Positions 15,921-23,163 of a DNA stretch of 25,055 nucleotides are shown here, one piece after another; position 1 is the first letter of the stretch; each line of letters opens with the position of its first letter. The position numbers and the translations under genes are program-made. Under the pieces are notes generated by a model. It searched no databases and was not told the origin of the DNA. It worked only from the letters and a program-made list of their open reading frames with translations. Location of the stretch: positions 1 through 25,055 of the forward strand of contig CAZFNI010000025.1 of NCBI GenBank assembly GCA_964520655.1, read 5' to 3'. This DNA is from JACQQW01 sp964520655 (lineage in GTDB: Bacteria; Omnitrophota; Gorgyraeia; Zapsychrales; Fredricksoniimonadaceae).

Positions 15921-16471
15921 GCCAATTCCCCCCTTTCGAAACCAACACAATACACGTCCCCTGACACAATCTCGATCTTCAGTTTCGGCAATGCCCTTTC
16001 CGGTGGACCGTATAAAACGTCGCCTGTTTCACCGTTGAAAGCTCCCCGATGACATGGACAAAATAAGATCTTCTCGTCCTTCTTCCAAATGACCGGACAT
16101 TGAAGGTGTGTGCATTTCTGTCCAAATGCGACAAATCGGTCTTCATCCAAACGCACCAGGATCGCTGGCTCCTCATAACCCTCCACCGCAAACACATACG
16201 ATTCGCCGATCTTAATATCGTCTTTGGCAATGATCCGTTTACGAAAGGGTTTGGCATGACCCATATTCTTAAAAATGGTCTTGCCGCACACACCCAGGGT
16301 GCCTGCGAAGAAACCGAACGAGACCAGCGCCAAATAGCGAATAAAATCCCTCCGGGAAACACTGCTGTCCTCTTTGTTCTGTAACGGGAAATCCTCAGAC
16401 CATTTTGGTGTTCCCTTGAATTTATCTTTTAATCTTTCTTGATTTGGTTCTGGCATATTCTCCCTCGGCAT
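15917..16471 (-). CDS. Rieske [2Fe-2S] protein with Tat-type membrane anchor
   Basis: The 184-residue protein binds a Rieske cluster through Cys120 and His122 (CTHLQC) and Cys138 and His141 (CPCHRG). Both extra cysteines, Cys125 and Cys140, are present; in bc1 and b6f Rieske proteins they form a disulfide and go with high potential. Ahead of the domain, SRRDFIRY (residues 39-46) followed by a hydrophobic stretch is a twin-arginine signal or anchor, as in cyanobacterial PetC. The first 38 residues are charged. The start is ATG 16471, overlapping the ferredoxin stop codon by one base (TAATG); ATG 16456, behind GAGGGAG, is nearly as good. No full-length bc1 cytochrome b is encoded nearby, so it probably serves the Mo enzyme complex. 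Confidence 0.88.
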   Translation of the reverse strand: MPRENMPEPNQERLKDKFKGTPKWSEDFPLQNKEDSSVSRRDFIRYLALVSFGFFAGTLGVCGKTIFKNMGHAKPFRKRIIAKDDIKIGESYVFAVEGYEEPAILVRLDEDRFVAFGQKCTHLQCPVIWKKDEKILFCPCHRGAFNGETGDVLYGPPERALPKLKIEIVSGDVYCVGFERGELA

Positions 16472-17085
16472 TAATTCACATCCCATGGTTGAGATTCCAG
16501 GATCGGCATGCTGATAAAATCGACAATGTCCATATCCACTGGCCCTTCTGACTGTTCCATCATCACATACACCTTGGTCGTGATCTTCTGATGCCCGAAC
16601 ATGAACTGATTGTTGGCTTTGTTCTTGCGCCTGGCCTCTATCTCCGTTTTCGTCCCAAAAAAGATCGCTTCCGACGGACATACGGTCGCGCACATTGGCT
16701 TAAATCCAATAGAGGTGCGGTCGTAACACATGTCGCATTTATTCATCTGTGCACGGTCACGATAGATCTTCGGTACTCCGAAAGGACACGCCAGCTGACA
16801 GTTGGAACACCCCAAGCATCGTGGTTTCAGCGATGACTGGACGATCCCGTCATCGCTCTTTTTGATCGCATCTGCGGGACAAACAGCGGCACAAGCGGGA
16901 TCATCACAATGCATGCATACGGTGGGGGCCGTCTTAACTGTTTCATATCGGTTTAGCGCATCTAAATGGATCATAGGAACACCGCGATGGGTCCCACATT
17001 CCGCGCAAGCAGCTTCGCAGGAACGGCAGCCAATACATCGCTGCGGATCAATGAACAAATCATTTTCTTCAATAAAGGAACTCAT
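16471..17085 (-). CDS. Ferredoxin-type subunit with four [4Fe-4S] clusters (NrfC/DmsB-like)
   Basis: The 204-residue protein contains sixteen cysteines in four groups: 17/20/23/27, 57/60/65/69, 90/93/96/100 and 117/120/132/136. This is the standard pattern of the electron-transfer subunit of complex iron-sulfur molybdoenzymes (DmsB, NrfC, PhsB and similar). It has no signal peptide, so it sits in the cytoplasm with the catalytic subunit, or travels with it. It begins eight bases after the catalytic gene's stop codon (AAGGA ribosome site). The likely role is to pass electrons from the membrane partners to the N-terminal cluster of the Mo enzyme. Confidence 0.92.
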   Translation of the reverse strand: MSSFIEENDLFIDPQRCIGCRSCEAACAECGTHRGVPMIHLDALNRYETVKTAPTVCMHCDDPACAAVCPADAIKKSDDGIVQSSLKPRCLGCSNCQLACPFGVPKIYRDRAQMNKCDMCYDRTSIGFKPMCATVCPSEAIFFGTKTEIEARRKNKANNQFMFGHQKITTKVYVMMEQSEGPVDMDIVDFISMPILESQPWDVN

Positions 17086-17092
17086 GAATTGA

Positions 17093-19279
17093 TCATCCTT
17101 TCTTTGCCATCCGTTCTATCCGCACTGCGCTCATTTTAAATTCCGGGATCTTGGAGAGAGGATCCAGCGCTCTTTGAGTAACACGATTGATGGATTGTTT
17201 ACCGGCAAAGTGATACGGAACAAAGACCGTATCCGGCCTGATCGTCTTAACAACCTTTGCTTTTAATTCAATACTTCCCCTGCGGGAAGTCACCAAAACC
17301 CAGTCTCCATCGGCAATGGCGTGTTTCTCCGCCAAGAGCGGATGTATCTCCAAATAAGGCTCAGGGCATTGATCATTAAGAAATCCAATTCGTCTTGTTT
17401 GCGAGCCTGATAGGAAATGAAAGATGACACGACCCGTGGTCAAATAAATAGGATAGTCACTGTTGATCTCATCGGCAGAAGGCCTGTATTCAACGGTATT
17501 AAAGTGAGCCTTACCATCTGCGTGATAAAATTTGCCGCCCTCGAATAAACGGGGCGTACCGGGATGGTCCATTTCTGGACAAGGCCAGAACACCCCCATA
17601 TTCTTATCGATCTTGTCATAAGTGATCCCATAATAGTCCGCTGTTCCGCCTTTGGAAGCAACCCTTAATTCATTAAACATATCCTCGGCGCATTGAAAAT
17701 GAAAATATTCCCCCTTGCCCAGACGCCTTGCGATCTCCAAAAGGATCTCCCAATCCACTTTAGCCTCGCCGGGGGGTTCAACTGCTTTTTGTATGCGTAT
17801 CACCCGGCCTTCCCCAGATGTTGTCGTCCCTTCATCTTCTTCCTGCAGGGATCCAGGAAGTATGATATCAGCATGTCTGATCGTCTCGCTCATAAAGAAA
17901 TCGATCCCTGCGTAGAATTCTAGTTTCTCCAGAGCTTCACGGGTAAAATCTGAATCCGGGAGGCTGACCAATGGATTAAAACAAATACTTAACAATCCTT
18001 TGATCTTGCCGGCATGGATCTCATTAACAATCTCCTGCGCGGAAAGGCCTTTTCCAGGAAGATCTTTCTCGTCAATCCCCCAGACTTTGGATATATACTG
18101 CCGGTGTTCCGGATTTGTTATATCCCTGTTGCCTGGAAGTTGATCGCATTTATGGCCGTGTTCGCGTCCGCCTTGACCATTACCTTGTCCTGTGATCGTC
18201 CCGTAACCGCATCCGACCCTGCCGATCCTGCCAGAGGCCAGAACAAGGTTGATGCATCCTAGAACATTATCAACCCCCTTGGTGTGATGCTCTATGCCTC
18301 TGGCATGCAGCCAAAAGCTGCGCTTGGCCTTACCCCACCATTCCGCGGCTGTGCGTATACTTTTTGCCGGAACCCCGGTGATCCGCTCGCACTCTTCCAC
18401 CGTGTACTTGCTGACCGCTTTTTTGACATCCTCAAAACCCGTGGTATGCCGGGAAATAAAATCCTGGTCGATGTCCCCGGCCTGGATCATGAGATTAAGC
18501 ATGGTGTTATATAAATGAGAATCCGTGCCTGGTCTAACCGGCAGGATCAGATCAGCCGTACGTCCAATGGGTGTGATCCGAGGATCAATGATGATCAATT
18601 TTGCTCCCCGCTGGTCCCTGGCCTTCCAGATATAATCCACTGTGATGGGAAAACATTCCGATATGTTGGTGCCTGCGCAAACAATGAGATCCGTTTCCAG
18701 GATATCTGCCCATGAATTCGCTGCTCGGTCGACGCCAAACGCTTTTTTGTTCCCCGTACCAGCGGAAACCATGCACAAACGTCCATTGTAATCAAGGTTC
18801 GCTGTTTGAAGCGCGACCCTGGCGAACTTGCCGATCAAATAGGATTTTTCATTCGTCAACGAAACCCCTGAAAGCATAGCAAACGCATCTTTGCCGTACT
18901 TCTCCTGTATCCGCTTGATCTCAGAGACCGTCCTGGAATACGCATGTTCCCAAGACACTCGCTCATAACCTTGACCTTGTCTGTTCTCTAAAGGATACAT
19001 TAAACGGTCTGGATGACCTCCCTGCATGTATCGCTTAACTCCCTTAGGACATAATTTGCCTTTATTAAACGGAAAGCTTTCCCAGGCATCAAAACCGATC
19101 ACATTATTATCCTTGACCTTTAGAATGATCCCGCATTGTTGGCCGCAAAAACAGCAGTGCGTTTTAACGCGTTTGTCTGGTTCAGCAACGGAACTGTCCC
19201 AGCCACCGGGAGGCTCATGCTTTTGATGAGGCCCGAACTGTTCGATGATTAATTCTTCTGCAATAGGTAATCTTGCCAT
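17093..19279 (-). CDS. Molybdopterin oxidoreductase, probable cytoplasmic nitrate reductase catalytic subunit (NasA/NarB/NapA-like)
   Basis: The 728-residue protein has an N-terminal [4Fe-4S] motif Cys42-x2-Cys45-x3-Cys49-x27-Cys77 (HCCFCGQQCG to LCPKG), then the Mo-bisPGD domains. Cys169 in NGRLCMVSAGT is at the place of the Mo-ligand cysteine in NapA/NasA-type nitrate reductases, not Asp as in NarG or Sec/Ser as in others. TGQGNGQGGREHGHKCDQLPG matches the equivalent TGQPNAMGGREVG-type segment of assimilatory nitrate reductases. The C-terminal cofactor domain is present (YLTTGRVIFHFLSGSQTRR, then PYHFAGKQSINRVT). No Tat or Sec signal is seen, so it should be cytoplasmic. It lacks the C-terminal extra cluster domain of some NasA proteins. 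Formate or another oxyanion is a possible alternative substrate; the adjacent transporters favour nitrate. Confidence 0.85.
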   Translation of the reverse strand: MARLPIAEELIIEQFGPHQKHEPPGGWDSSVAEPDKRVKTHCCFCGQQCGIILKVKDNNVIGFDAWESFPFNKGKLCPKGVKRYMQGGHPDRLMYPLENRQGQGYERVSWEHAYSRTVSEIKRIQEKYGKDAFAMLSGVSLTNEKSYLIGKFARVALQTANLDYNGRLCMVSAGTGNKKAFGVDRAANSWADILETDLIVCAGTNISECFPITVDYIWKARDQRGAKLIIIDPRITPIGRTADLILPVRPGTDSHLYNTMLNLMIQAGDIDQDFISRHTTGFEDVKKAVSKYTVEECERITGVPAKSIRTAAEWWGKAKRSFWLHARGIEHHTKGVDNVLGCINLVLASGRIGRVGCGYGTITGQGNGQGGREHGHKCDQLPGNRDITNPEHRQYISKVWGIDEKDLPGKGLSAQEIVNEIHAGKIKGLLSICFNPLVSLPDSDFTREALEKLEFYAGIDFFMSETIRHADIILPGSLQEEDEGTTTSGEGRVIRIQKAVEPPGEAKVDWEILLEIARRLGKGEYFHFQCAEDMFNELRVASKGGTADYYGITYDKIDKNMGVFWPCPEMDHPGTPRLFEGGKFYHADGKAHFNTVEYRPSADEINSDYPIYLTTGRVIFHFLSGSQTRRIGFLNDQCPEPYLEIHPLLAEKHAIADGDWVLVTSRRGSIELKAKVVKTIRPDTVFVPYHFAGKQSINRVTQRALDPLSKIPEFKMSAVRIERMAKKG

Positions 19280-19285
19280 AGGGCC

Positions 19286-20338
19286 TCACTTTGAATTGAT
19301 CTGGAATTGTCCCTTTAAATGTTTATGCTGTACCGTCATCAGCAGCTGGCGTCGGGCCTGCGGAGACAGATCCTGTATCGAAACATCATCATCGGAAACC
19401 TGGAACTTAAATCCAAGGTCTTTCAAGATCTTTTTCACATCTTCCTTCTGAACCTGGCTCGTAAACCCTTCCTTAAGTTTGGGACACACCGCCAGCTCGC
19501 CCGTTGATTTTTTATATATATACAACTCAGCCCCCATCTGCGCCGCCCTCTGAAAGATATGAAAGAATTTTCCGAAGGGAAGATAAACCAGGAACGCCAC
19601 CACTGTCCAGCAATGAACAGTCGATAAAATGCGATAATGCTGGCCCTGGAGAAAGTGAGTGCTGAACGTCAAAAATAACCCGGAGATCGAAACAGCGAAC
19701 AGTATCATCAACGGCAGCAAGTCAGCGGCAAACGATTGGGTCGTGATCTCGCCAGGATGGATCAACCGGCGGATAAAAGCCATCAAAACACCAATGATGA
19801 TCATCACCGAACAGAAATTCAACGCGTTAAAGAACAAAAACCCCACAATGCCATAAGGATCAAAGACCATCAGCGGAAATCCGATCACCTCCAACTGATA
19901 CATCAGCGGATCATTGAGAGGATGCGAAAAATGGAGCCAGCCAAATACTAACGGAAAAGTTACCGCAAACGCCGCTACACATCCCCAAGCGATAAGAAAA
20001 TGCATGACCCAGCGGTAGGGGCTTCGTTTGCCGATAAATTTTTGCAACAACATGTTCTCAACGAACGCCCTGATAATGAGGGCGAAGTTTGTTACGACAT
20101 GTTTGCTAAACATCAGATCTAGACTGCGTTTCCAGAGCATATTTGTCGATGGTCTGGACAACCACACAGAATAGCGGTAGATGCAGCCAAAAATAGCGAA
20201 TACGGAGGCGATAAAATATGGCGTCAATGCCGCATCAAAATCAACCAACTTGCGCGATCCAAGCAGCACAAATCCCATCAGGATAACAACACCAACCAAT
20301 CCTCTGTACAATGACGGTCTGTGCAATCTCATGATCAT
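19286..20338 (-). CDS. NarI-like membrane cytochrome b subunit
   Basis: The 350-residue protein has about six membrane helices and a soluble tail of about 85 residues. Histidines inside or beside helices that could bind heme include His113 (RWVMHFLIAWG), His228, His242 (STVHCWTVVAFL) and His260 (FGKFFHIF). The spacing and the VYLPFGKFFH motif resemble the NarI/DsrM/HdrE type of quinone-linked cytochrome b. The tail (KILKDLGFKFQVSDDD) shows no cofactor motif. It lies six bases upstream of the catalytic gene and 24 bases after moaA, with GGAG at a good distance from ATG 20338. Expected role: take electrons from menaquinol and pass them to the iron-sulfur subunits. The heme count is not certain. 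Confidence 0.75.
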   Translation of the reverse strand: MIMRLHRPSLYRGLVGVVILMGFVLLGSRKLVDFDAALTPYFIASVFAIFGCIYRYSVWLSRPSTNMLWKRSLDLMFSKHVVTNFALIIRAFVENMLLQKFIGKRSPYRWVMHFLIAWGCVAAFAVTFPLVFGWLHFSHPLNDPLMYQLEVIGFPLMVFDPYGIVGFLFFNALNFCSVMIIIGVLMAFIRRLIHPGEITTQSFAADLLPLMILFAVSISGLFLTFSTHFLQGQHYRILSTVHCWTVVAFLVYLPFGKFFHIFQRAAQMGAELYIYKKSTGELAVCPKLKEGFTSQVQKEDVKKILKDLGFKFQVSDDDVSIQDLSPQARRQLLMTVQHKHLKGQFQINSK

Positions 20339-20362
20339 GCTTTAACTCCATTCTTTGGTAGA

Positions 20363-21418
20363 TCATCCGCCGATCTGGTACATTTCCACCTTGCGCGCTT
20401 TCATCCCCGCCGATGCCAAGCTTGACCTTAACTGCGAATACCTATCCGCCCTGCTATTCCAAGTTGCGGCGATCAACCGTGCAATGTCCAAATCATGGGA
20501 CTTTTCTCTCAACGGCTGTCTAATATCCACACCTTGGGCAGAGAATAAACAGGTGTACATTTTTCCATCCGCCGACAAGCGCAAACGGTTGCAGTCCCCG
20601 CAGAACGCTTTGGTCACAGAAGAAACAAAACCTATCTCGCCGGCAGTATCGAGAAAACCATAACGCGTTGATGTTTCTCCGGTATAATTCTTTTGCAATG
20701 CCCGCAGCGGGAATTCACGGCCGATCATCTTCACTAACTCATCGGACGGGACAACCTTGGCATAATCCCAATGATTCTGATTCCCCACATCCATATATTC
20801 AATGAAACGCAGGATGTGCGGCGTCCCGCGAAAATGTTTCACCATATCCAGGACGGTATGATCATTCACCCCTCGCTGGACAACACAGTTGATCTTAAAT
20901 GATTCAAACCCCGCGGCCTGGGCCTGGTTCATGCCATCAAGCACTGTCTCAAGTTGAGCCCTTCCTCCCGACATCCGGTGATACACCTTGTCATCTAAAC
21001 TGTCCAAACTGATCGTCAAGCGGTCCAATCCTGCGTCTTTTAAGACCTTGGCCATAGGCGCAAGCAGTATCCCGTTAGTCGTCAAGGCGATCTCTCGCAA
21101 TCCGTCGATCTTTTTCAAACGCGCAACCAGTTCCGGCAGCATGGGGCGCAGTAAAGGTTCTCCACCGGTGATGCGCAGTTTCAGTCCGCCCAACTCAACA
21201 AACACCCGGACGATCTCCTCGATCTCTGAAAATGTAAGCCATTGCGCTGGATCTAGGAATTGATACTGATGCCCCTGATCTTCCTGAGGCATACAATACG
21301 GGCATCTGAGATTGCAGCGGTCGATCACCGATAAACGCAGATCATGCAGCGGCCTGCGCAACCGATCCAACACGATTGTCTGATGATCAAGCAAACCTGT
21401 TTTACCCATCATGGTCAT
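20363..21418 (-). CDS. moaA: GTP 3',8-cyclase MoaA, molybdenum cofactor biosynthesis
   Basis: The 351-residue radical SAM enzyme catalyses the first step of molybdopterin synthesis, converting GTP to 3',8-cyclo-7,8-dihydro-GTP. The radical SAM cluster is bound by Cys35, Cys39 and Cys42 (DRCNLRCPYCMP). The second cluster, which binds the substrate, has Cys273, Cys276 and Cys290 (FCGDCNRLRLSADGKMYTC). The C-terminus is Gly-Gly (MYQIGG), a hallmark of functional MoaA. It is the first gene of the ten-gene run and supplies cofactor for the Mo enzyme two genes later. No moaC, moaE, mogA or moeA is present, so the rest of the pathway must be elsewhere. The start at 21418 has AGGGA seven bases upstream. 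Confidence 0.95.
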   Translation of the reverse strand: MTMMGKTGLLDHQTIVLDRLRRPLHDLRLSVIDRCNLRCPYCMPQEDQGHQYQFLDPAQWLTFSEIEEIVRVFVELGGLKLRITGGEPLLRPMLPELVARLKKIDGLREIALTTNGILLAPMAKVLKDAGLDRLTISLDSLDDKVYHRMSGGRAQLETVLDGMNQAQAAGFESFKINCVVQRGVNDHTVLDMVKHFRGTPHILRFIEYMDVGNQNHWDYAKVVPSDELVKMIGREFPLRALQKNYTGETSTRYGFLDTAGEIGFVSSVTKAFCGDCNRLRLSADGKMYTCLFSAQGVDIRQPLREKSHDLDIARLIAATWNSRADRYSQLRSSLASAGMKARKVEMYQIGG

Positions 21419-21497
21419 AAATTAATCCCTGCGCCCTTAAATCTCATAACGATCCTTATTGGCCGATCATTTCTTTTGTCCCTTTTATTAATCAGAT

Positions 21498-21514
21498 GAT
21501 AAGACCTTTTTATC
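21498..21514. promoter_or_regulatory. Inverted repeat GATAA-N7-TTATC upstream of moaA, possible operator
   Basis: The 117-base gap between the regulator gene and moaA is A/T rich and holds GATAA (21498-21502) and TTATC (21510-21514) as inverted arms, 80-96 bases before the moaA start. Next to the regulator stop codon is a run of A and T (21529-21547) that could fold weakly. I could not place a convincing promoter, although the operon start must be in or before this gap. Confidence 0.3.
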
Positions 21515-21535
21515 CTATTTTAAACCAAAAAAATT

Positions 21536-21931
21536 TTATTTTTTCAGATCTGCGATCGTTGTGTTCATTAAAAAATCCATGTACACTGTCCGTACCGATT
21601 TCCAACGCTGATGCGCCGCACAGACATTGGTTTTAGAACAGTCCGATCTTTTCATGAAACAACCTTCCAAACTTTCCAAATTCTCCAAATGTTTGAAGAC
21701 ATCGTATAAACAAATGTCTTTGGGGGCCTTGGCCAGACTAAAGCCACCCTTTAAACCTTTCTGTGAGACGACAATCCCCTCACGAACCAGTCCTTGAAGC
21801 ACTTTGCTCAAATACTCCCGCGGCGCATTGATCTTTTTGGCAATAACAGAAACAGCCCTGGACTCCCCTGGAGGAAGCGCAGACAATTCGACTAAAGCAT
21901 TGATCACTTGTGTTGTAATATTGGAAATCAT
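21536..21931 (-). CDS. Rrf2-family iron-sulfur transcription regulator (NsrR/IscR-like)
   Basis: The 131-residue protein has the winged-helix domain of Rrf2 regulators (residues 1-75, with VSVIAKKINAPREYLSKVLQ as recognition region and GLKGGFSLAKAP as the wing). Three cysteines, Cys91, Cys98 and Cys104 (EGCFMKRSDCSKTNVC), have a C-x6-C-x5-C spacing close to that of IscR and NsrR, so it probably binds a [2Fe-2S] or [4Fe-4S] cluster. NsrR senses nitric oxide, IscR senses cluster supply. Its place directly upstream of moaA on the same strand suggests that it controls the nitrate-type operon, perhaps in response to NO or oxygen (inference). The ribosome site is weak (AGAGA). Confidence 0.88.
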   Translation of the reverse strand: MISNITTQVINALVELSALPPGESRAVSVIAKKINAPREYLSKVLQGLVREGIVVSQKGLKGGFSLAKAPKDICLYDVFKHLENLESLEGCFMKRSDCSKTNVCAAHQRWKSVRTVYMDFLMNTTIADLKK

Positions 21932-21952
21932 ATCGAGATCTCTTTATGTTCA

Positions 21953-21967
21953 AAGAGGCTACCTCTT
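21953..21967. promoter_or_regulatory. Inverted repeat AAGAGG-N3-CCTCTT in the regulator leader
   Basis: Six-base perfect arms (21953-21958 and 21962-21967) lie 22-36 bases before the start codon of the Rrf2 gene. This is the usual place for an autoregulatory site or a small leader hairpin. No known consensus is matched. Confidence 0.3.
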
Positions 21968-22027
21968 GTTGCGTTAAACATACTAGTGACTGTTTCAACT
22001 CAGCGAGTAACTTAATCTATCATTATC

Positions 22028-22039
22028 ATGAATATTCAT
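22028..22039. promoter_or_regulatory. Perfect 12-base palindrome ATGAATATTCAT, possible Rrf2 operator
   Basis: The palindrome lies 97 bases upstream of the Rrf2 gene within the 134-base gap to the lipocalin gene. Its size and A/T-rich halves resemble half of an NsrR-type site (dyad of ATG/CAT flanked A/T bases), but it is not a match to the full consensus. It could also be a site for another regulator or chance. The same gap contains an imperfect repeat near 22043-22057 just after the lipocalin gene. Confidence 0.35.
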
Positions 22040-22065
22040 CAAGGAGTTTAAAACTCTGAAAACCC

Positions 22066-22587
22066 TTAAGGCCAGCGCTGGGGGACTTGACGCAGCTTGT
22101 CAATGCGGTAACCCTGGTCCTTGACCTTCTCGACTAATTGCTGATACTCCTCGGGAGAGACTTGAGGAGTGCGGGCCATGATCCAGACATAATCCCGCTT
22201 ATTGCGGGAAATGATCGTCTGGCTGTAGTCACTGGCGACATACGTGATCAAGTATTCTGCCTTGATCGGCCAAACAAACTGCATTTTCCATGTGGAATTA
22301 TTAACCTTGTCAACGACAAATCCGCGGGGATTATAACGTTTGGCTGGCCCGTCAAAACTTCCCTGACGGAAAGTCAGCACCGTATCAATACTGCCGTCAG
22401 GCAGCCGCTGATATTCTTCAACTTCATTATATGCTTTGTTCTCGATAAAAACGGGAATACAGGCGATCACATACCACTTGCCCATAAAACTGTCGATGTC
22501 AACCCCCTCGGCTGTCTTTAATCGAGGATGCATCGTGGCACAACCGGTCAGAAAAATCATCAGCAATATCATGGTGGTTCTTTTCAT
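22066..22587 (-). CDS. Lipocalin lipoprotein (Blc-like)
   Basis: The 173-residue protein has a lipoprotein signal peptide with lipobox LTGC, giving Cys16 as the lipidated residue. The mature part is a bacterial lipocalin with the GxW motif (FMGKWYVIACIPVFIENKAYN) near residues 35-55, FRQGSFDGPAKRYNP, YLITYVASDYSQTIISRNKRDYVWIMART and the conserved C-terminal helix. Blc proteins sit on the outer membrane and bind lysophospholipids or fatty acids. Its ATG overlaps the stop codon of the SRPBCC gene by one base (TAATG), so the two are translated together. Confidence 0.92.
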   Translation of the reverse strand: MKRTTMILLMIFLTGCATMHPRLKTAEGVDIDSFMGKWYVIACIPVFIENKAYNEVEEYQRLPDGSIDTVLTFRQGSFDGPAKRYNPRGFVVDKVNNSTWKMQFVWPIKAEYLITYVASDYSQTIISRNKRDYVWIMARTPQVSPEEYQQLVEKVKDQGYRIDKLRQVPQRWP

Positions 22588-23048
22588 TATTTCACCCCGA
22601 ACATATTATTTAATGTTTGCTCACGGAAATCAAAGATCTTATTGAGCTCTTTGACCACAACGGCGTCATTAAGCCAGGGGAAAAACGTATCATACGGGAC
22701 CCTGTAGATGATCATATCTTTCATCATCACGCCTCCCGCGGTTTCCTCAAAAGAATGATGATGATGCCAATAGCGGTACGGGCCTTTGAGCTGCAGATCA
22801 ACAAACTGGAATGGCGGCTTTACATCCTGTATGCGGGAGACCCAGGCCGTGGGGATCCCCAACAGCGGCTTGACTCTGTACTCGACCTCTAATCCTTCAT
22901 GGATCTGCCGCGGCACATCCGAAATAATCTTAAAATCCATCGACTTGGGCGTGATCTTGCATAAATTCCTGGGATCGGAAAAGAAATCCCATGCCTCATT
23001 GATCGTGATCGGAAGGATTTGCTGTCTTTTAAAGATGTGATCGGTCAT
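22587..23048 (-). CDS. SRPBCC superfamily ligand-binding protein
   Basis: The 153-residue protein has the START/Bet v 1-like helix-grip fold of the SRPBCC superfamily: the opening FKRQQILPITINEAWDFFSD, PRNLCKITPKSMDFKII, the central WVSRIQDVKPPFQFVDLQ with GPYRYWHHHHSFEE, and the end helix of the KELNKIFDFREQTLNNMF type. Such proteins bind hydrophobic ligands in a deep cavity; no catalytic function can be assigned. It has no signal peptide and is cytoplasmic. Translation coupling with a lipocalin suggests a common lipid ligand or pathway (inference). Confidence 0.85.
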   Translation of the reverse strand: MTDHIFKRQQILPITINEAWDFFSDPRNLCKITPKSMDFKIISDVPRQIHEGLEVEYRVKPLLGIPTAWVSRIQDVKPPFQFVDLQLKGPYRYWHHHHSFEETAGGVMMKDMIIYRVPYDTFFPWLNDAVVVKELNKIFDFREQTLNNMFGVK

Positions 23049-23101
23049 TGCCCCGCGCCCCTGTTGAAAGTCTTTATGCTCCCCCAGCGTTTCTAAGGGA
23101 T

Positions 23102-23129
23102 AGTTTACCCTAGTTCAGAGACTTGGCAA
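23102..23129 (-). promoter_or_regulatory. Weak candidate promoter of the SRPBCC-lipocalin pair
   Basis: On the minus strand TTGCCA (plus 23124-23129) and TAAACT (plus 23102-23107) are 16 bases apart, 53 bases ahead of the SRPBCC start. The -10 box fits the consensus at four of six positions. The rest of the 115-base gap shows no other structure I can name. Confidence 0.22.
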
Positions 23130-23163
23130 CACCAGCTGTTCATGGATAAATCATGTATTCTAA

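Noticed and set aside
16472..16693. N-terminal extension of the Rieske protein up to 16693
   Set aside because: The added residues lie wholly inside the ferredoxin gene, do not match Rieske proteins, and a coupled start exists at 16471.
21529..21547. A-run/T-run hairpin at the end of the Rrf2 gene as a terminator
   Set aside because: The stem would be only A-T pairs and unstable; if real it would also need to end before a nearby operon start, which I could not locate.
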